Source of the DNA: Bacteroidetes bacterium UBA6221 | GTDB lineage: Bacteria > Bacteroidota > Bacteroidia > Chitinophagales > Chitinophagaceae | Direction: 5' to 3' | DNA length: 21,565 nt | Assembly (NCBI GenBank): GCA_002421685.1 | Contig: DISB01000018.1 | Span: 676,242-697,806, forward strand | Shown here: in pieces, positions 6,792 through 15,214 of the stretch | Layout: each line of letters opens with the position of its first letter | Numbering within the stretch: the first letter of the stretch is position 1 | Notes under the pieces: model-generated | Database searches by the model: none | The model's input: only the letters and a program-made list of their open reading frames with translations | Told to the model about the DNA's origin: nothing | Position numbers and translations under genes: made by a program

Positions 6792-7520
6792 ATGCGTGAG
6801 AGTTTTACCCTGTTAAGCGTTATTGTCTCCTGGCTGACGCATACACTTGTATGCGCGCAACCTATGCAGGGCCATGTGCTGGATGTAAACGATAGCAAGC
6901 CCATGCAGGGGGTGGTAGTGTTCAATATATATACTAATGAAAAGATGACCAGCGGCCCCGAGGGCGACTTTATGGTCGCCGTAGAGGAAGGTCAGTTGGT
7001 GGAGTTCAGGAAAGAAGGCTACAAAGTGCTGCGGGTGCGTATACCCCAGGGCAAACGGCCATCCTACTTCAGGGTGATGATGCAGCAGACCGGTACGGAT
7101 ATAGAGGATTATATGCACAGCCGTAGGGCCGCCCCCGACTATAAGACAGACAGCGCCCGGTATTACGCTTTGTATAAAGAATCGCTGGAAGTACCCCGTC
7201 TTACGGGTATAGACGTGGTGCAGCACCCCTTCAGCGCCATGAGCAAAAAGAACAGGCAGATATGGGCTTTCCAGGATGAATACCGTTTTTACCAGGAGCA
7301 GAAATACATAGATTACACATTCAACCCCAGGCTGGTGAGCAAGATAACCGGCTTGCAGAGTGATAGCCTGCAAACCTACATGGAACTGTGGCGCCCCAGC
7401 TACCAGCAGCTACGCGCCATGAGCGAATACGCTTATTTCAACTACATCAAACGCACCGCCGAGGCCTACCGCAGGCGCGGAACGCTCAGCAAATGGCCGC
7501 ATAGCCGCAGCGCCCAATAA
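6792..7520 (+). CDS. Secreted protein with carboxypeptidase-regulatory-like N-terminal domain (242 aa)
   Basis: A signal peptide covers about residues 1-22 (ending LVCAQ). Residues 24-95 resemble the carboxypeptidase regulatory-like domain common at the N-termini of Bacteroidota envelope proteins (GHVLDVNDSKPMQGVVVF, then GPEGDFMVAV, then VEFRKEGYKVLRV). Residues 100-242 are polar and aromatic, rich in Tyr, Arg and Gln (YYALYKESLEVPRL, IWAFQDEYRFYQEQKYID), and look helical. I know similar domain-plus-tail proteins in Bacteroidota as conserved but uncharacterised. There is no T9SS domain and no barrel end, so a periplasmic or envelope-associated location is inferred. The gene has its own transcription unit, divergent from pyrD. 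A lipoprotein is not excluded because a Cys is near the cleavage site, but the context is not a clear lipobox. Confidence 0.8.
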   Translation: MRESFTLLSVIVSWLTHTLVCAQPMQGHVLDVNDSKPMQGVVVFNIYTNEKMTSGPEGDFMVAVEEGQLVEFRKEGYKVLRVRIPQGKRPSYFRVMMQQTGTDIEDYMHSRRAAPDYKTDSARYYALYKESLEVPRLTGIDVVQHPFSAMSKKNRQIWAFQDEYRFYQEQKYIDYTFNPRLVSKITGLQSDSLQTYMELWRPSYQQLRAMSEYAYFNYIKRTAEAYRRRGTLSKWPHSRSAQ

Positions 7521-7580
7521 TCTCCAAAAACTTCCCGGCAAATCCCTTGCTTGTCAACCAGGTATGGCGGCAACAGTTTT

Positions 7581-7619
7581 GTTAACCGCTCGTTAACCGC
7601 TTGCAAACAGATGGTTAAC
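7581..7619 (+). repeat. GTTAAC repeat sites upstream of the small-gene promoter
   Basis: GTTAACCGCT is directly repeated (7581 and 7592, period 11), and a third GTTAAC lies at 7614. The second and third sites are 22 bases apart and lie 41 and 19 bases before the promoter TTG at 7633. That placement is identical to the sites upstream of the 35-aa gene. They are likely binding sites for a shared regulator. Confidence 0.5.
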
Positions 7620-7632
7620 AAATGCCATATTT

Positions 7633-7664
7633 TTGGCTATGCACCCCATGCAGGGCCATATTTG
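7633..7664 (+). promoter_or_regulatory. Promoter of the 64-66-aa protein gene
   Basis: TTG (7633-7635), a 21-base spacer and CATATTTG (7657-7664) form a good Bacteroidota promoter with the same variant first base (C) as the promoter at 4543. The leader is about 100 bases. It contains only a weak CCGC/GCGG stem near 7746 and no upstream reading frame that I can support. Confidence 0.55.
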
Positions 7665-7772
7665 CATTGAGGTATTTTACCCCCAAACTGTAACAACTAA
7701 AATTTACAAGAGAGAGTTTGAAAAAGGAAAAGATCAGTTAACCTGTCCGCAGACAAGCGGGCGCAAAAAAGG

Positions 7773-7973
7773 ATGAAAATGGAACTTGACATCGCCAGAA
7801 AAATATATAGCGGCAAATACCGCGAGCGCATGGATTTCGAGTACTATATGTCTATACTCGATAAAGGCTTCCGCCTGCTGCAGGAGAAGGCCACCAAGCG
7901 TATGTGCAGCAAAAACGAGCGCGACGCCATGAAGATGGCGCTGGAATACAACCTGGAGCAAATGTTCTCATAA
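7773..7973 (+). CDS. Small conserved-looking cytoplasmic protein (64-66 aa)
   Basis: The 66-residue reading begins MKMELDIARKIYSGKYRERM and is charged, helical and soluble, with no signal peptide or membrane segment. It has a basic and acidic pattern (LDKGFRLLQEKATKRM, then NERDAMKMALEYNLEQM). The A-rich stretch ending AAGG lies directly against the first ATG, so the second ATG at 7779 (64 aa) has the better ribosome-binding spacing. The transcription unit is complete, with regulator-type repeats, promoter, about 100-base leader, frame and strong terminator. I do not recognise the family. The amphipathic helices would suit a small regulator or protein-binding factor, but that is only inference. 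Confidence 0.75.
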   Translation: MKMELDIARKIYSGKYRERMDFEYYMSILDKGFRLLQEKATKRMCSKNERDAMKMALEYNLEQMFS

Positions 7974-8002
7974 CCATATTTACATAGTATAGAGGAAGGA
8001 AA

Positions 8003-8034
8003 AGCAGCCCCGTAGGTACGGGGCTGCTTTTTTT
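8003..8034 (+). terminator. Strong intrinsic terminator
   Basis: AGCAGCCCCGT pairs with ACGGGGCTGCT (11 bp, loop AGGT), followed by a run of seven T (8028-8034). It lies 29 bases after the stop of the small protein gene. It is the clearest rho-independent terminator in the window. Confidence 0.92.
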
Positions 8035-8158
8035 CATATCTGTTTTTAATTGCCATACCCTTCAGCCTTCAACCTGTTATTTTTTTAAGAAAGTCAAAGG
8101 GGAAAAACACCCGTTTTTTGTTTGAAGCTAGCCCGGTAGATTTGCCCGGGTAAAATCG

Positions 8159-8220
8159 TTCGTTGAATGAAAACGACAATTCGTTGGATGAAAACGGCCA
8201 TTCGTTGAATGAAAACTTTT
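8159..8220 (+). repeat. Three 21-bp tandem direct repeats upstream of the RHS locus
   Basis: Units start at 8159, 8180 and 8201. Each begins TTCGTTG(A/G)ATGAAAAC, and the last few bases differ. The array ends about 18 bases before the candidate -7 element of the operon. A GTT core repeated every 21 bases next to the -35 region is the arrangement used by LytTR-type response regulators (9-bp sites, 12-13-bp gaps). The specific regulator is unknown. Confidence 0.7.
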
Positions 8221-8237
8221 CGGTAATTGAGAATATA

Positions 8238-8245
8238 TACCTTTA
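8238..8245 (+). promoter_or_regulatory. Candidate -7 element of the RHS operon
   Basis: TACCTTTA matches TAnnTTTG at 7 of 8 positions and is 18 bases upstream of the ATG at 8264. There is no TTG at -33. That would fit an activator-dependent promoter served by the adjacent 21-bp repeats. Confidence 0.4.
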
Positions 8246-8263
8246 TCAATAAAAGTAAATACT

Positions 8264-8752
8264 ATGCAACTTCTACTTGTTTTTATGCTGGCATTATTTG
8301 TGTCGGTATTGGATTTTTCGAATGTTCACGCACAGCCCGTTTATGGCGTAGGTACATTATTCGAATACAATGCTGACGGAACCCGGAAAGAGAGGCGAAC
8401 CGAACAATACACGATTATCTCTCCAAAGCCTGGTAAAGGTGGTCAAGACGACCCCGTCGATACTTTGACACAAAAATTTGACAAAAAATTCCTTAGTACC
8501 GGCAATGAAATAATTGTAAGGGCATACCCCAATCCGGTTACAAATGTCCTCATTGTTGAAAATCTAACATGGAATGATGCAAATAATATTGTAATTAAGC
8601 TTTTTGACATTACAGGCAAACACCTGTTGACGAAAGTCACAGCTTCTGCACAGGAACAGATACCCTTTGCAAATTTTCCACCCGGTACATACCATGTGCA
8701 TTATTATCTTGGGGAGAAGTTGCTGACAAACTGGAAGATCATAAAAAATTAA
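8264..8752 (+). CDS. Minimal T9SS-sorted protein preceding the RHS gene (162 aa)
   Basis: A signal peptide spans about residues 1-24 (ending NVHAQ). A short polar segment follows (about 25-85: GVGTLFEYNADGTRKERRTE, then a Lys/Asp/Pro-rich stretch). A complete T9SS type A sorting domain fills about 88-162 (RAYPNPVTNVL, IKLFDITGKHLL, FPPGTYHVHYY, ending NWKIIKN). Only about 60 residues are not targeting signal, so this is either a tiny surface peptide or a sorting or anchoring partner for another protein. It precedes the giant RHS gene by 34 bases on the same strand and shares its promoter region, so the two are probably co-expressed. The RHS protein itself has no T9SS domain. Confidence 0.85.
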   Translation: MQLLLVFMLALFVSVLDFSNVHAQPVYGVGTLFEYNADGTRKERRTEQYTIISPKPGKGGQDDPVDTLTQKFDKKFLSTGNEIIVRAYPNPVTNVLIVENLTWNDANNIVIKLFDITGKHLLTKVTASAQEQIPFANFPPGTYHVHYYLGEKLLTNWKIIKN

Positions 8753-8786
8753 CCAATAACCCTATTTAAATAACATCTCTTAGATT

Positions 8787-11700
8787 ATGAAACGCTTACT
8801 CTACGCTAAATACATCGCATTTGTGATGTCAGTAATGTCAACTTTCAGTACGAAATCGCAAGCGCAGCAGCTAATTGCAGATATAATTCCAGCAAGCTAT
8901 AATGTTTCTCCTACAGGGGCATTTACTTATACTGTTCCGCTACGTCTTCCACCTGGTATTGGCGAAGTAATGCCAGGATTGGCTGTATCTTACAATAGCC
9001 AGGGTGGGAATGGTTTGCTAGGAATAGGCTGGAGTATTTCCGGGCTGTCGAGTATTACCCGTGGGACTAAAACTTTATTTCATAATGAGAAAGTTGAGCC
9101 TGTGGATTTTACTGATGACGCGTACTATTTGGATGGCCAACGATTATTTCCTACTGGCGCAGGCGCAACCACATATTACACAGAAGTGAAGAATTTTGCA
9201 ATCATTGAATCGTTTTCCAATGGGACAACTGGAAATGGGCCCAGTTATTTTAGCGTAAAGCATCCAAACGGATTGATATACGAATATGGAAATTCTAATT
9301 CTTCCAAGCTTTTGGCCACAGGGCGACCCGATGTGCTGATGTGGGCACTCAATAGAATAACGGATCAATATGGCAACTACATAGAGTTTAACTATCACAA
9401 TGATAACACAATAGGGGATTATAGAATTGCTAATATTTATTATACCGGGAATATCAACACCGGAACTCCAACGTCTACTGAAATAAAATTTGAGTATATA
9501 ACCAGGACTGACAAAAATAAGGCATGGATATCGGGTTCGGAAGTAAGAACCGATGTTGTGCTAGACTATATACAAGTAGAACACAACGCCACCTTTGTCA
9601 AAAAATATAAATTTGATTATGACCTGAACATGTACACGCACCTGGTACGTATTAAAGAAATACTTCCTAATAATATGGAAATGCCTGCAATTGATGTATC
9701 CTGGGCGAGCACATCTAATGGCCCAACCGATGTTCCAACATCGTTAGGGTCTAATTCACAAACGTATGATTATACAGTTGGCGATTTCAATGGCGATGGT
9801 GCCACCGATATAGCCAAATATTTAACAAGTTCTTCGCCTTTTACATATGGCTCTTTACATATCAGCGATAAAAACGACAATTTTACAACGCTTCCAAGTG
9901 ATGCAATACAGCATCCTAATTCGTACACGATAAAATATGCCAAGAAATATTACAACGGAATCGGGAGTTATTATTTCGACTACGACGGTGATGGCGATGA
10001 TGATATGTTAGCGACCAGTCCTGATGTACCCATACCAAGTAACGTACGTATGGATTTCATGTTGTTCAAATTTGATAAAAGCCAGAATAAGATGGTGTAT
10101 GATGCGTTGATCATGCGGTATGCTCCACTCGGTGGTACAAGTACGGCATGGGTTGACAAGGCATTAGTTGTTCCTGGTGACTATGACGGCGACGGTAAAA
10201 CTGAAATATTGTTTGGGTATCCTCATATTCAGACTCAAACGGGAATGATTCTTTCTTATGATTTGTACTTGCTGGGTGAGGAATATCCGGCAGTTCCGAT
10301 AGGTAACGATCTGATACCTCATATTTTCTACGCTAATGTCGGCTCGATTACTAATGGTCAATATAATGCCTTTGCCATGGATATGGATGGCGATGGGAAA
10401 GATGAGTTTGTAAGAGCGCCATCTAATTCGTTGACTACATTAGAAGTGTATAAAATTGATATAGCATATAATCCCTCGCCGAGTTCAGGTCCCAAATTTC
10501 GTACTACCAGCCCTGGCAATAGTTTGATTCAAGTATATACAAATTCATTTCCTAATAATTATCATTATATATATCCGGGAGATTTTAACGGTGATGGTAA
10601 TAGCGATATGTTAGTATTTGCGTTGCCAAATAATAATCCCGGCCCACAAAACGGCGACTGGCGTATTGAGTATTCTAAGGGTAACTCTTTCGATGTACAA
10701 AATCTACCTTCAAATGTAAGCTTAGAGGTACAAGGGCCTTCCTTTCCTGCATGGCAAACCTATTATATTAACGACTTTAATGGCGATGGGAAAACAGATA
10801 TTTTACAACTGCATCAGAACAGTACATCTACTGATTACGATCTATATTATTCCCTGGGAGACAACCAGTTTGAGCATGAAGGACAGCAATTGTCCAACAT
10901 ACATCATGACGATGTTTTTACCGGTGACTTTAATGGTGATGGCCAAATGGACCTTCTATGCCATTACGGCACTGTAAATGCTACACCAAGGATTTATTAT
11001 TTCAATAAGAATGCCAATAACCATACAGTTACATCTATAACACATGCCGACCATACTATTGACATAGAAACCGAATATTTAACACATGATACAGAGTATG
11101 AAGAAACGAATAACACAATAGGTGGTACGCTTGGATACCCATACATCGAGAGGCAGATACCCATTCGGGTGGTGAAAAGAGTGAGCGATAATGTAGGAAA
11201 TGAGCAGACTTACAAATATTCCAATTACATCTTTAACCAGTTGGGTTTAGGTATGAGGGGTATGATGTATACCTGGACAACAGATGTACCAAAGTCTAAA
11301 ATGATAGCCAATGAATATAATTTGTTGGGAGCAATAAGAGTGCCATATCTCTCAAAATCAGCACTATGGGATTTAAATACATTCAATGATGTACAGAACA
11401 GCACATTACCGCCTTTTCCTGCAACTAAACCGATCACGCTAACGGAAACGCTGATGGAAAACGTGGATGGAGGATTGAGTGGTAAGGTGATAATCCCATT
11501 CAGCCAGGATGTACATTCATATGATTTCAGCAATGGCACTTATAGCCACACTACACTGAACGGCCAAAATCTGAATACCGGGCCGGGTACTGCCATATAT
11601 GAATTTGGCTTGGTTCCCTATATAGTTACCTATTCTTATTACAACCAGGCACTTAATTCTGGCAGTACAGAACATTATACTTATGACATGAATGCCCCTT

Positions 11701-14700
11701 TTTACAGCAGGGCAAAGCCCATCAGGAGGCAGACAGTCACGAGTTACAATAATACAAATTACTCAAGAATTACTGATTTTACATACGATACCCAGGGTTC
11801 ACTTACCAGGGTGGTGACAGATCCCGGTACGAACAATAGAATGATAACAGATTATACCTATGATCCGTATGGCAACATAGCTTCCGAAACCAAACATCCA
11901 TTTGGTGCGACGTTTCCCACATTGATCGGGTCTTACACATACACCCCGGACGGAAGATTTAGAGAAACTGCCACTAACGCAACTAGTTTTACGCTTCATA
12001 ATCAGTACGACAATGTTTGGGGCAATCTGATGCAGGGTATGGATATGAATGGTTTGTTGACAACATACCAGTATGATGCCAACAACAGGGTAACAGAAGT
12101 AACAACACCCACCGGGGCGCAAACATTGTACTTTTACGATTGGGCTGTTAATTCATTTTTTAACCCTACCTACACACTTAACCATGAACGCCCCAGGTTC
12201 TTAGTAACTGAGCAAATTGTAGGCATGGGTGGCTCGACCCTTAAGTTTACTGATTTTTATGGCCGGGATATTAGGAAAGTTTCGGTGGCTTTTGATGGTT
12301 CAATTTTATACCAGGACGATAAATACAACGTAAAAGGGCAGCTTATAGAATCGAAAGAACCCTATGGGACGTTAAATGCCAATCCCGTCATCACTACATA
12401 TACCTACGACGCAATGGACCGCCTGACATCTACGAGCATGTCCAATAATGGTCCCTCTTCGACCATTGCATACACACCAGTGATGCCTGATATGCCACCT
12501 CATGGTATAGAGACAACTGTGACCACATCGGCCGGTGTAGTAAAAACAACGAAAACCAATGCTATGGGCCAGGTATTGAGGGTGGAAGAAGGCATAAATA
12601 CAATTGATTATAACTATCATGCAAATGGACAGTATCTCGATATTACGGTTAACGGTAATTCGCAACTGGTGACACAGTATGTTTATGATGCTTATGGAAG
12701 ACCAACGACTATTACTGAACCTAATGCAGGCCCAACAACTTATGCTTACGATCCTTATGGTAGAGTGATTAGCAAAACAGATGCCAATAATACTACCCAC
12801 GGATATGCTTACGATCCTTTAGGAAGGCTCACCCAAAAGCACGACGTTAACAATAATATATACTACTACTACAACTACAATAATCCGCCGGGCATGAACA
12901 CCGCGGGAAAACTCATTTCTACTACATCTACCACCCTTGGGCAGACGTATGATACCTATGATTATGACCAGTTTGGTCGTATGATACGGCATAACGATAG
13001 TTACTACGAATATGACATGTATAACAGGTTGAGTAAGTACACATTTCATGGAGATTCTTACAACAATATTTATAACCAGTTTGGTTTTCTTGAGCAGGTC
13101 ACTTCTGACCAGGAAGTTTGTACCCCACCAGCAGGGCCTTGTGCCAATTATATACAAACTTTATGGAAGGCCAATGCAGTGAATCATCGCGGGCAGGTAA
13201 CCGAAGCGGAATATTATAATTTCCAGAATACGCCTATATACACCATAAATAAAGCCTATGACGCGTTTGGGTATCTTACTAACCACACTGTTACCAATAA
13301 TATTTCTACCAATGTTATATACAACTACCAATATAGCTTTGATACGGATAATGGTAATCTCGATAGCAGAACAGATGTATTACGCAGCCTTACAGAAAAT
13401 TTTACTTACGACCCAAAAGAGCGTTTGACGCAGGTTGCCTACAGCAATAGCCTGCCTGTTTTGCAAATGACTTACGATGATAACGGAAATATCCTGAAGA
13501 AATCAGACGTTTCGGCGTCAGTATATGATTGGAAATACAATGCATATGCCCTGGAACGGGTTCCGGAACCGCAAACGTCCAATCCCGCATACGCCATTCC
13601 GGTAAACAAACAAAATGTGTCTTACACGCCGTTCAGGAAAGCGAAGACTATAAGCGAAGAAGTGAACCGGATTGATATAACGTACAACCCTGTTTCAGAG
13701 CAAAGAACAAAAACGGAATGGTTCGACATCAATGGTAATCCCTCGGGTACACTTCTTAAGACAAAAATGTACAATGATGGGGGTGAAATATTTATTGATG
13801 CTGTTAACAACCCCAACCAATGTGCTGTATGGTCCAACTATGTGCCCGCATATGGTGATAATATCGCCATTATAGAAAGAAAGACCTATTCGCAATCCCC
13901 GTTCCACATTTTAGATGACACCGCGATACGGTTCACAATTACCGACCACCTGGGCAGCCTGGTAATGATACTGGACAACGAGGGCCTGGTAAATGATGGT
14001 GTGCTGGAAGAGCGGACCTTCGACGCCTGGGGACGCACCCGCGACATCAATACCTGGCAGCCTGATCCTGTAATGCTGAACGGCATACAGTTTAACCCTG
14101 GGTGGATGGTGGACCGTGGATATACCTTCCACGAGCACTACTGGGAAAACGGCATCATCAATATGAACGGCCGTCTTTACGATCCTGTGGTGGGTCGCAT
14201 GTTCAGTCCCGACCCTGCCAATATGGACAATACCAATACCGAATCGTACAATAAGTATGCCTACGTAATGAACAATCCGTTGAAATATACGGATCCTTCA
14301 GGCAATGAACCTGTGACGGCTGCTATTATCATTGCCGCTGCAGTAGTAGGTGCTGCTACCAATGTGGCATTCAATTATAACAATATTGGTAGTTTTGCAG
14401 ACGGGCTCGGTTATGCGATGATTGGCGCGTATGCCGGTGTGGCAGGTTGTCTGGCTGGCGCTGGCATTGCGGCGGCAGTAGGTGTCGGTAGTGCCATGGG
14501 GGCAGGTGCCATTGCAGGTGCTGCGGGTGGTGCCGCAGGTGGATTTATTACCGAGGCAGGAAATGCCTATATTGGATATGCCAGCGCGACACAAGGCCTA
14601 AAGGCAGGTTTGATATCGGCAGGTATTGGTGGTGCTTCAGGGGCAGTGACAGGAGCAATTGTCGGGGGATTGAGGTCTGTAATTGGCAAAAGTAATAATA

Positions 14701-15212
14701 TTGTCGACCAATCGAAAAAGATAGAGGACCCTGTCGGTGATCACTACAAGACAGCTAGTGATCAGGTAGATGGGGTAGATCGCATTGGATTAGATATCGA
14801 AATAGGTAAAAAAGACTTTGGATATAAATACAACCAGTTTAATTGGGTGCAGACTGTAGATTCAGACCATCCTCTCAACAGGGCAGCTTATCCTAAAATT
14901 GATTGTGATTTGGGTGTAGTAGACTATCCACTTTACAACTCAGCAGATATGATGGATCACTATATTTCCAAGGGATTTGCAACAGCATTTAAAGATCACC
15001 CAAGGAGGCCACTGATTCCGAATAGCTACTTCTGGAAAGCAGAGTTATCTTTGTTAGGACGCGACACACGCGTCACTACACAATGGACACGTATAAAGAC
15101 ATGGAGTTGGGGCTGGACTTCAAATGGAGGCACACATATTCAAAAGTTGCCATTAAATGTAGTCAGGACACCATCTCAGTTTCATCTTGATGCTATCAAA
15201 TTAGTTAAATAG
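8787..15212 (+). CDS. Secreted SpvB/TcB-like plus RHS-repeat polymorphic toxin-type protein (2141 aa)
   Basis: The order of domains is as follows. A signal peptide covers 1-27 (ending KSQAQ). An SpvB / insecticidal TcB-type N-terminal domain spans about 30-310 (YNVSPTGAFTYTVPLRLPPG, PGLAVSYNSQGGNGLLGIGW). Seven FG-GAP-like calcium-type motifs (DFNGDG, DYDGDG, DMDGDG) lie near residues 332, 396, 461, 530, 598, 661 and 711, suggesting a beta-propeller. A TcB middle-like region follows at about 770-980, and about 25 YD/RHS repeats at 990-1700. The RHS core is at about 1719-1840 (DHLGSLVMILDNEG, FDAWGR, NMNGRLYDPVVGRMFSPDP, NNPLKYTDPSGNE). After it come a Gly/Ala-rich hydrophobic segment (1842-1960) and a tip of about 170 residues that I do not recognise. 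RHS proteins build a hollow shell around a C-terminal effector, so a toxin or adhesin role is inferred. The export signal is Sec-type; no PAAR or VgrG part is present. The body is AT-rich relative to the neighbouring genes. Confidence 0.92.
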   Translation: MKRLLYAKYIAFVMSVMSTFSTKSQAQQLIADIIPASYNVSPTGAFTYTVPLRLPPGIGEVMPGLAVSYNSQGGNGLLGIGWSISGLSSITRGTKTLFHNEKVEPVDFTDDAYYLDGQRLFPTGAGATTYYTEVKNFAIIESFSNGTTGNGPSYFSVKHPNGLIYEYGNSNSSKLLATGRPDVLMWALNRITDQYGNYIEFNYHNDNTIGDYRIANIYYTGNINTGTPTSTEIKFEYITRTDKNKAWISGSEVRTDVVLDYIQVEHNATFVKKYKFDYDLNMYTHLVRIKEILPNNMEMPAIDVSWASTSNGPTDVPTSLGSNSQTYDYTVGDFNGDGATDIAKYLTSSSPFTYGSLHISDKNDNFTTLPSDAIQHPNSYTIKYAKKYYNGIGSYYFDYDGDGDDDMLATSPDVPIPSNVRMDFMLFKFDKSQNKMVYDALIMRYAPLGGTSTAWVDKALVVPGDYDGDGKTEILFGYPHIQTQTGMILSYDLYLLGEEYPAVPIGNDLIPHIFYANVGSITNGQYNAFAMDMDGDGKDEFVRAPSNSLTTLEVYKIDIAYNPSPSSGPKFRTTSPGNSLIQVYTNSFPNNYHYIYPGDFNGDGNSDMLVFALPNNNPGPQNGDWRIEYSKGNSFDVQNLPSNVSLEVQGPSFPAWQTYYINDFNGDGKTDILQLHQNSTSTDYDLYYSLGDNQFEHEGQQLSNIHHDDVFTGDFNGDGQMDLLCHYGTVNATPRIYYFNKNANNHTVTSITHADHTIDIETEYLTHDTEYEETNNTIGGTLGYPYIERQIPIRVVKRVSDNVGNEQTYKYSNYIFNQLGLGMRGMMYTWTTDVPKSKMIANEYNLLGAIRVPYLSKSALWDLNTFNDVQNSTLPPFPATKPITLTETLMENVDGGLSGKVIIPFSQDVHSYDFSNGTYSHTTLNGQNLNTGPGTAIYEFGLVPYIVTYSYYNQALNSGSTEHYTYDMNAPFYSRAKPIRRQTVTSYNNTNYSRITDFTYDTQGSLTRVVTDPGTNNRMITDYTYDPYGNIASETKHPFGATFPTLIGSYTYTPDGRFRETATNATSFTLHNQYDNVWGNLMQGMDMNGLLTTYQYDANNRVTEVTTPTGAQTLYFYDWAVNSFFNPTYTLNHERPRFLVTEQIVGMGGSTLKFTDFYGRDIRKVSVAFDGSILYQDDKYNVKGQLIESKEPYGTLNANPVITTYTYDAMDRLTSTSMSNNGPSSTIAYTPVMPDMPPHGIETTVTTSAGVVKTTKTNAMGQVLRVEEGINTIDYNYHANGQYLDITVNGNSQLVTQYVYDAYGRPTTITEPNAGPTTYAYDPYGRVISKTDANNTTHGYAYDPLGRLTQKHDVNNNIYYYYNYNNPPGMNTAGKLISTTSTTLGQTYDTYDYDQFGRMIRHNDSYYEYDMYNRLSKYTFHGDSYNNIYNQFGFLEQVTSDQEVCTPPAGPCANYIQTLWKANAVNHRGQVTEAEYYNFQNTPIYTINKAYDAFGYLTNHTVTNNISTNVIYNYQYSFDTDNGNLDSRTDVLRSLTENFTYDPKERLTQVAYSNSLPVLQMTYDDNGNILKKSDVSASVYDWKYNAYALERVPEPQTSNPAYAIPVNKQNVSYTPFRKAKTISEEVNRIDITYNPVSEQRTKTEWFDINGNPSGTLLKTKMYNDGGEIFIDAVNNPNQCAVWSNYVPAYGDNIAIIERKTYSQSPFHILDDTAIRFTITDHLGSLVMILDNEGLVNDGVLEERTFDAWGRTRDINTWQPDPVMLNGIQFNPGWMVDRGYTFHEHYWENGIINMNGRLYDPVVGRMFSPDPANMDNTNTESYNKYAYVMNNPLKYTDPSGNEPVTAAIIIAAAVVGAATNVAFNYNNIGSFADGLGYAMIGAYAGVAGCLAGAGIAAAVGVGSAMGAGAIAGAAGGAAGGFITEAGNAYIGYASATQGLKAGLISAGIGGASGAVTGAIVGGLRSVIGKSNNIVDQSKKIEDPVGDHYKTASDQVDGVDRIGLDIEIGKKDFGYKYNQFNWVQTVDSDHPLNRAAYPKIDCDLGVVDYPLYNSADMMDHYISKGFATAFKDHPRRPLIPNSYFWKAELSLLGRDTRVTTQWTRIKTWSWGWTSNGGTHIQKLPLNVVRTPSQFHLDAIKLVK

Positions 15213-15214
15213 AT

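Noticed and set aside
6792..7520. T9SS cargo assignment for the 242-aa protein
   Set aside because: The C-terminus lacks the YPNP-type start and GxYxL strands of sorting domains.
7671..7772. Riboswitch in the leader of the 64-66-aa gene
   Set aside because: Only a weak CCGC/GCGG stem is visible and no known aptamer core is recognised.
8159..8220. CRISPR or phage attachment repeat
   Set aside because: The units are contiguous 21-mers without unique spacers, and no integrase is present. Position before a promoter fits an operator better.
8787..15212. Reading the RHS protein as an SpvB ADP-ribosyltransferase
   Set aside because: Only the SpvB N-terminal shell domain is present. I see no C-terminal ADP-ribosyltransferase motif set.
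8787..15212. Type VI secretion RHS effector
   Set aside because: There is no PAAR domain, no VgrG neighbour and no adaptor gene, and the protein starts with a Sec signal peptide.
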